Positions 57,432 to 64,000 of a stretch of DNA of 64,000 nt are shown piece by piece. The notes under the pieces were generated by a model. It made no database searches and was not told the DNA's origin. It saw only the letters and a program-made list of their open reading frames with translations. Numbering within the stretch: the first letter of the stretch is position 1; each line of letters begins with the position of its first letter. The translations under genes were made by a program, and so were the position numbers. The stretch lies in assembly GCF_002157895.1 (NCBI RefSeq), contig NZ_CP021377.1:1674001-1738000 (forward strand), read 5' to 3'. Source of the DNA: Oceanisphaera profunda (GTDB lineage Bacteria > Pseudomonadota > Gammaproteobacteria > Enterobacterales > Aeromonadaceae).

Positions 57432-58973
57432 ATGCAACTGAATTCAACTGAAATTGCCGAGCTGATTAAACAGCGTATCGAGCAATTCAACGTTGTCAGT
57501 GAAGCACGAAACGAAGGTACTATCGTCTCTGTAAGTGACGGTATTATCCGTGTTCACGGCCTTGCTGATATCATGCAAGGCGAAATGATCGAACTGCCAG
57601 GCGGCTTGTACGCTTTGGCATTGAACTTAGAGCGTGACTCCGTAGGTGCCGTGGTAATGGGTCCGTATACGGATCTGGCCGAAGGCATGAAGGTACGTTC
57701 TACTGGTCGTATCTTGGAAGTGCCAGTGGGTCGTAACCTGCTGGGTCGTGTGGTTAACACCTTGGGTGAGCCAATCGACGGTAAAGGCGCCATTGTTGCC
57801 GATACCTTCTCTCCAGTAGAAATGATTGCACCAGGCGTAATCGACCGTCAATCGGTAGATGAGCCACTGCAAACTGGCTATAAAGCCGTTGATGCCATGA
57901 TCCCTGTAGGTCGTGGTCAGCGTGAGCTGATCATCGGTGACCGTCAGGTTGGTAAAACTGCGTTAGCAGTTGATGCCATCATCAACCAGAAAGACTCTGG
58001 CGTTAAGTGTGTGTACGTGGCCATCGGCCAAAAAGCGTCCACCATTTCTAACGTAGTACGTAAGCTGGAAGAGCATGGCGCACTGGCCAACACTATCGTA
58101 GTAGTGGCTTCTGCTTCTGAGTCTGCAGCACTGCAGTACTTGGCGCCTTACTCCGGTTGCGCCATGGGTGAATTCTTCCGTGACCGCGGTGAAGATGCAC
58201 TGATCGTATACGATGACCTGTCTAAACAGGCCGTTGCTTACCGTCAGATCTCACTGTTGCTGCGTCGTCCGCCAGGTCGTGAAGCTTACCCAGGTGACGT
58301 TTTCTACTTGCACTCCCGTCTGCTAGAGCGTGCCTCTCGCGTATCGGTTGAGTATGTAGAACGTTTCACCAAGGGCGAAGTGACAGGCAAAACCGGTTCT
58401 TTGACCGCGTTGCCTATCATCGAAACTCAAGCCGGTGACGTATCTGCGTTTGTACCGACTAACGTAATTTCCATCACAGATGGTCAGATTTTCTTGACCA
58501 CAGAGCTGTTTAACTCAGGCATTCGCCCTGCTGTTGATCCAGGTATCTCTGTATCTCGTGTTGGTGGTGCTGCACAGACCAAACTTATCAAGAAAGTGTC
58601 TGGTGGTATTCGTACCGCTTTGGCTCAGTACCGCGAATTAGCAGCTTTTGCTCAGTTCTCTTCTGACCTCGATGCAGCTACGCGCAAGCAGCTGGATCAC
58701 GGCCAGAAAGTAACCGAGCTAATGAAGCAAAAGCAATATCGCCCAATGTCTGTTGCAGAACAGGGTTTGGTGTTGTTTGCCGCTGAAAACGGTTATTTGG
58801 ACGATGTTGAGTTAAACCTCATCACTACGTTCGAAGCTGCCCTGCTCGCTTATGCCGATTCAGAACATGCTGCCACCATGGCAGACATCAACGAGAAAGG
58901 TGACTACAACAAAGACGTTGTGGCTCAGCTGACTGCGTTGCTGGATAGCTTCAAGGCTACCCAGTCCTGGTAA
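57432..58973 (+). CDS. atpA: ATP synthase F1 subunit alpha
   Basis: 513 residues, same length as E. coli. Walker [11 protein letters not shown] (about 169-178), [20 protein letters not shown], and the alpha/beta signature region [20 protein letters not shown]. Non-catalytic nucleotide-binding subunit. Confidence 0.98.
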   Translation: MQLNSTEIAELIKQRIEQFNVVSEARNEGTIVSVSDGIIRVHGLADIMQGEMIELPGGLYALALNLERDSVGAVVMGPYTDLAEGMKVRSTGRILEVPVGRNLLGRVVNTLGEPIDGKGAIVADTFSPVEMIAPGVIDRQSVDEPLQTGYKAVDAMIPVGRGQRELIIGDRQVGKTALAVDAIINQKDSGVKCVYVAIGQKASTISNVVRKLEEHGALANTIVVVASASESAALQYLAPYSGCAMGEFFRDRGEDALIVYDDLSKQAVAYRQISLLLRRPPGREAYPGDVFYLHSRLLERASRVSVEYVERFTKGEVTGKTGSLTALPIIETQAGDVSAFVPTNVISITDGQIFLTTELFNSGIRPAVDPGISVSRVGGAAQTKLIKKVSGGIRTALAQYRELAAFAQFSSDLDAATRKQLDHGQKVTELMKQKQYRPMSVAEQGLVLFAAENGYLDDVELNLITTFEAALLAYADSEHAATMADINEKGDYNKDVVAQLTALLDSFKATQSW

Positions 58974-59015
58974 CCATGTGGCAGCGTTTGCTGCCACTTG
59001 AATTGGAGAAGCGAC

Positions 59016-61299
<2,284 letters not shown>

Positions 61300-61317
61300 G
61301 CCGCGAAGGAGAACCTG

Positions 61318-61734
61318 ATGGCCGATTTTAGCTTTCATCTCGAGATTGTTAGTGCCGAAGAGCGTTTATACTCTGGTACTGTGCAAGCGGTGACGGTTTC
61401 CGGCTCTGAGGGTGAATTGGGGATCCGTTACGGACATGCCCCCTTGTTGACGTCGATTCGTCCAGGCTTGGTGCAATACGTCACTGTGTCTGGTCAACAA
61501 GAAGTTCTGTATATTTCTGGCGGTATGCTGGAAGTGCAGAACAGCAGTGTCAAAGTATTAGCCGACACTGCTATTCGCGCCGAAGATCTGGATCTAGCCA
61601 AGGCAGAAGAAGCCAAACGAGCGGCAGAAGCTAAGTTGCAAAGTTCCTCTCATGATGTGAACTATGCCGAAGCGGCCGCCGATCTGGCTCGCGCCATGGC
61701 GCAGCTGCGCGTGTTGCAGTTGCTGAAAAGATAA
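61318..61734 (+). CDS. atpC: ATP synthase F1 subunit epsilon
   Basis: 138 residues. [20 protein letters not shown] at the N-terminus, [20 protein letters not shown] and [20 protein letters not shown] form the beta-barrel, followed by the two-helix C-terminal inhibitory domain. Last gene of the operon, ended by a strong terminator. Confidence 0.97.
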   Translation: MADFSFHLEIVSAEERLYSGTVQAVTVSGSEGELGIRYGHAPLLTSIRPGLVQYVTVSGQQEVLYISGGMLEVQNSSVKVLADTAIRAEDLDLAKAEEAKRAAEAKLQSSSHDVNYAEAAADLARAMAQLRVLQLLKR

Positions 61735-61754
61735 GGTGCTTGTTACTTGCACCT

Positions 61755-61786
61755 AAAAAAGCGACCTTAGGGTCGCTTTTTTTTTA
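61755..61786 (+). terminator. Terminator of the atp operon
   Basis: AAAAAAGCGACC-TTAG-GGTCGCTTTTTTTTT, 20 bp after the atpC stop. Confidence 0.96.
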
Positions 61787-61802
61787 TTAAATACGGCAAA
61801 GA

Positions 61803-61875
61803 GTTAAGTGTAAAGGGTGAAGAGGTACACAATACCTAAGGCTCTCCCCTTTACTCTTCACTCTTAACGTTTCAC
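61803..61875. repeat. Heptamer inverted pair between atpC and glmU
   Basis: gttaagt gtaaagg gtgaaga (61803-61823) and the opposite array ctttact cttcact cttaacg (about 61850-61870). They can pair into a hairpin of about 70 bases just before glmU. Confidence 0.82.
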
Positions 61876-61898
61876 ATAAAATATTAACGGGAAATCCA

Positions 61899-63257
61899 AT
61901 GACAACACAGGCTGTGATCTTAGCAGCGGGTAAAGGTACCCGCATGCGTTCTTCTTTACCCAAGGTGCTGCATCCGGTGGCGCATCGCCCTATGGTCAGC
62001 CATGTAATAGCGGCGGCACAGGCCTGTGCGGTAGACGGTATTCACTTGGTGTATGGCCATGGTGCTGAGCAATTGAAAGCCCGCATTACTGAGCCTAATT
62101 TAAGCTGGGTGCATCAGGCAGAGCAGCTAGGCACCGGCCATGCAGTAGCCGTAGCGCTACCTGAAATCAATGATAGCGATGACGTATTAGTGCTCTATGG
62201 TGATACCCCCTTATTACAGCCAGATACCTTAAAAGCGCTACTGGCGGCTAAGCCCGTTGGCGGCGTAGGTCTGCTCACCGTGAAGTTAGATAACCCCAGC
62301 GGTTATGGTCGTATCGTGCGTGAACATGGCAAGGTAGTGGGCATTGTCGAGCAAAAAGATGCCAATGCCGAGCAGTTGTTGATTAACGAAGTGAACACCG
62401 GTGTGTTGGTTGCCGAAGCTAAGCTGTTAAAGCGCTGGTTAGGGGCGTTAAATAACAATAATGCTCAAGGTGAATACTACCTGACCGATATCTTCGCCAT
62501 GGCCCATGCTGACGGCTGTGAGATTGCTACTGTGCACCCAGCCTCCACTGCTGAGGTGGAAGGTGCCAACGATCGCGTGCAATTAGCAGGATTAGAGCGC
62601 GCCTATCAAAAAATGCAGGCGGAGCGCTTAATGCGAGATGGCGTCACTTTATTAGATCCGGCGCGCTTCGACCTACGCGGCGAGCTAACAGTAGGCGAAG
62701 AAGTCACCATTGATGTAAATGTGATCATCGAAGGTAAGGTAACCCTAGGTAACCGCGTAGTTATTGGTGCTGGCGCCATTCTTAAAGACTGTGTGATTGG
62801 TGATGATGCCATCGTTAAGCCCTACTCCATTATCGAGCAAGCCGAACTAGGGTGCGCCAGCTCTGCCGGCCCCTTCGCGCGTTTACGCCCAGGTGCGGTA
62901 CTGGGCGAAGATGCCCATGTGGGTAACTTCGTCGAGATCAAGAAAACCCGCTTAGGCAAAGGCTCTAAGGCCGGTCACTTAAGCTATTTAGGCGATGCCG
63001 AGATTGGCGACGGTGTGAATATTGGCGCCGGTACCATTACCTGTAACTACGATGGTGTGAACAAGTTTCAAACCATCATCGAAGATGGCGTGTTCGTCGG
63101 CTCCGATACCCAGTTAGTGGCCCCAGTACGCATCGGTAAAAACGCCACCTTGGGTGCCGGCTCTACGGTGACCAAAGACGTCGCCGAAGATGAACTGGTG
63201 ATCACCCGCGTCCCCCAGCGTCATATTAAGAACTGGCCTCGCCCTACTAAAAAGTAG
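61899..63257 (+). CDS. glmU: Bifunctional UDP-N-acetylglucosamine pyrophosphorylase/glucosamine-1-phosphate N-acetyltransferase
   Basis: 452 residues. N-terminal uridyltransferase: [20 protein letters not shown] (about 5-24), [22 protein letters not shown]-terminal left-handed beta-helix (about 250-450) with hexapeptide repeats and the acetyltransferase segments [40 protein letters not shown] and [19 protein letters not shown]. Makes UDP-GlcNAc for peptidoglycan and LPS. It lies after the atp operon as in E. coli. Confidence 0.97.
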   Translation: MTTQAVILAAGKGTRMRSSLPKVLHPVAHRPMVSHVIAAAQACAVDGIHLVYGHGAEQLKARITEPNLSWVHQAEQLGTGHAVAVALPEINDSDDVLVLYGDTPLLQPDTLKALLAAKPVGGVGLLTVKLDNPSGYGRIVREHGKVVGIVEQKDANAEQLLINEVNTGVLVAEAKLLKRWLGALNNNNAQGEYYLTDIFAMAHADGCEIATVHPASTAEVEGANDRVQLAGLERAYQKMQAERLMRDGVTLLDPARFDLRGELTVGEEVTIDVNVIIEGKVTLGNRVVIGAGAILKDCVIGDDAIVKPYSIIEQAELGCASSAGPFARLRPGAVLGEDAHVGNFVEIKKTRLGKGSKAGHLSYLGDAEIGDGVNIGAGTITCNYDGVNKFQTIIEDGVFVGSDTQLVAPVRIGKNATLGAGSTVTKDVAEDELVITRVPQRHIKNWPRPTKK

Positions 63258-63293
63258 CCATACGCTTTACGCGATACGCTGTAAGTTAAACAT

Positions 63294-63332
63294 AAAAACG
63301 CGGCTGTGAGACTCACTGCCGCGTTTCTTTTT
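63294..63332 (+). terminator. Terminator of glmU
   Basis: AAACGCGGC ... GCCGCGTTT stem with 13-base loop followed by CTTTTT, 37 bp after the stop. Confidence 0.87.
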
Positions 63333-63361
63333 ACCTACGACAAGTGATCGCCAATCAGTGA

Positions 63362-63570
63362 AAACCTAAGAGCGAGATCCTGACGTGCAACCGGATGACG
63401 GCATAAGCAGCAGATCCGACCCGCTGGTTTGCCCTTGCGAATAAAAATTCCTTTCAGATCTGATCCCTATTTTTCAGTGGTTTTTGCGTCTTCCGTTGCA
63501 AAAATAGGTCTTGGCCCGATTTTAGATGTTTTTCTTTAGCTAGGCGCTTGGTGCTCGGCGCTTAGCGCGG
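63362..63570. repeat. Repeat cluster after glmU
   Basis: GAGATCCTGACGTGCAACCG then GATGACGGCATAAG (63374-63406, hairpin family), TTTTTCAGTGGTTTTTGCG with TTCTTCCGTTGCAAAAA (about 63471-63505, CCACGGAA-related), and gcttggt gctcggc gcttagc (63546-63566). Confidence 0.78.
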
Positions 63571-63572
63571 CT

Positions 63573-63713
63573 TTACTCAAGATGTCCAATAATCACATCC
63601 ATCAGCTCGTTGGTGATATCGGTTTGGCGCACGTAGTTTAGCTCGCCCTTCACTTCTGCTAAGCGCTCATCCACCGATTGTTCGGCTTGTTGCATTAGTG
63701 ACCGCCGAGCTGA
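63573..63713 (-). pseudogene. Possible gamma-subunit tail of a second (N-type) ATPase, truncated
   Basis: On the minus strand an open frame ends at TAA (63573-63575) and reads ARRSLMQQAEQSVDERLAEV then KGELNYVRQTDITNELMDVI then IGHLE. The pattern AR..M..A...VDERL.E....VRQ.DIT.EL.DV is that of the C-terminal helix of N-ATPase-type gamma subunits. Similarity stops near 63713, where an unrelated remnant begins on the other strand. This call is from pattern recognition only. Confidence 0.45.
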
Positions 63714-63884
63714 TTGCAGCCTTACAACTCGGCCAAGCTCTGTACCTTGAACGGCCCGTACAACAGTTGCCCAGTGATCAGCGCAGAAGTTGGCTTTAGC
63801 ACCGCGTTATCATTGCGTCAGCACTTTTCCTATCAACTGAATATTTATTGCCGTCGCGCCTTTCGTGACAGTACGTCACGATGA
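63702..63884 (+). pseudogene. AraC-family regulator C-terminal remnant (frameshifted)
   Basis: The frame at 63702 gives AALQLGQALYLERPVQQL, and a second frame continues VISAEVGFSTALSLRQHFSY QLNIYCRRAFRDS to a TGA stop at 63882. EVGFSTALSLRQHF is the second helix-turn-helix of GlxA/FtrA-like AraC regulators. The frame change around 63770 and the missing N-terminus mark it as decayed. Confidence 0.6.
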
Positions 63885-63902
63885 ACTAACGGGGCAGATT
63901 GA

Positions 63903-64000
63903 AGGCATATCGTTAAACTGTGCTTTAAACGTGACAAGAACGATCGCCAAGGGCGCGTAAAATTCCGCACGACGCAGTGGGTGCTGGATTCGAGCACTTC
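63903..64000 (+). other. Unidentified open frame running off the right edge
   Basis: After a TGA at 63900 the frame is open to the window end and reads KLCFKRDKNDRQGRVKFRTT QWVLDSST. No initiation codon with a ribosome site is evident. I do not recognise the family. It may be another relic, given its neighbours, or the 5' part of a gene continuing outside. Confidence 0.3.

Overview
This window is a chromosomal segment of a gammaproteobacterium that contains the replication origin neighbourhood. The order mioC, oriC, mnmG (gidA), rsmG (gidB), parA, parB, atpIBEFHAGDC, glmU is the classical gammaproteobacterial arrangement. Protein wording (NemR, YqhD, SstT, PyrC, YehS, Dld-II-type dehydrogenase, NspS/MbaA-like pair) suggests a marine or aquatic Aeromonadales-like bacterium such as the Oceanisphaera/Oceanimonas group. 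That placement is inference; no search was run.

Layout. 1-3282 (minus): a GntR-regulated tripartite tricarboxylate transporter operon whose tctA runs off the left edge. 3400-5331: a decayed patch with a Fic-protein remnant and a helicase remnant split by a complete 1212-bp ISAs1-type insertion sequence with 10-bp target duplications. 5923-8142: ilvE, a 265-bp MITE-like element and a CarD-like gene that seems to lack an AUG/GUG/UUG start. 8550-12234: YqhA, then a NemR-type electrophile-response cluster (nemR, yqhD, curA) with two matching palindromic operators. 12500-16084: a periplasmic polyamine-binding protein followed by a GGDEF-EAL protein, resembling NspS-MbaA of Vibrio cholerae. 16352-19860: sitABCD Mn/Fe importer. 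19947-23516: TehA-like channel, LysR regulator, sstT. 23827-28056: a 1409-residue membrane protein of unknown function built from two similar halves. 28376-32253: OsmF/YehYXW osmoprotectant importer. 32441-38933: a PfpI-like protein, a thiamine-riboswitch-controlled SDR plus flavin monooxygenase, pyrC, and a second thiamine riboswitch before a sodium:solute symporter. 39195-47538: RRM protein, YehS, Gfo/Idh oxidoreductase, a large FAD/Fe-S dehydrogenase, a MOSC-reductase-ferredoxin fusion and a RidA-like protein. 47761-63257: gdhA, mioC, oriC, mnmG, rsmG, parAB, the ATP synthase operon (atpF frameshifted) and glmU. 63258-64000: repeats and gene remnants.

A striking global property is the intergenic sequence. 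Many gaps carry short arrays with an exact 7-base period (GTGAAGA/GTGAGGA type and GCGCCAA/GCTTGGC type), often in inverted pairs that form long hairpins. These are nested with other dispersed families (a CCACGGAA-containing repeat and a TCCTGAC-loop-GTCAGGATGACGGCAT hairpin). Two parS-like palindromes lie inside coding sequences at 42.8 and 45.4 kb, a few kb from oriC and parAB, which supports reading this as the origin/centromere domain.
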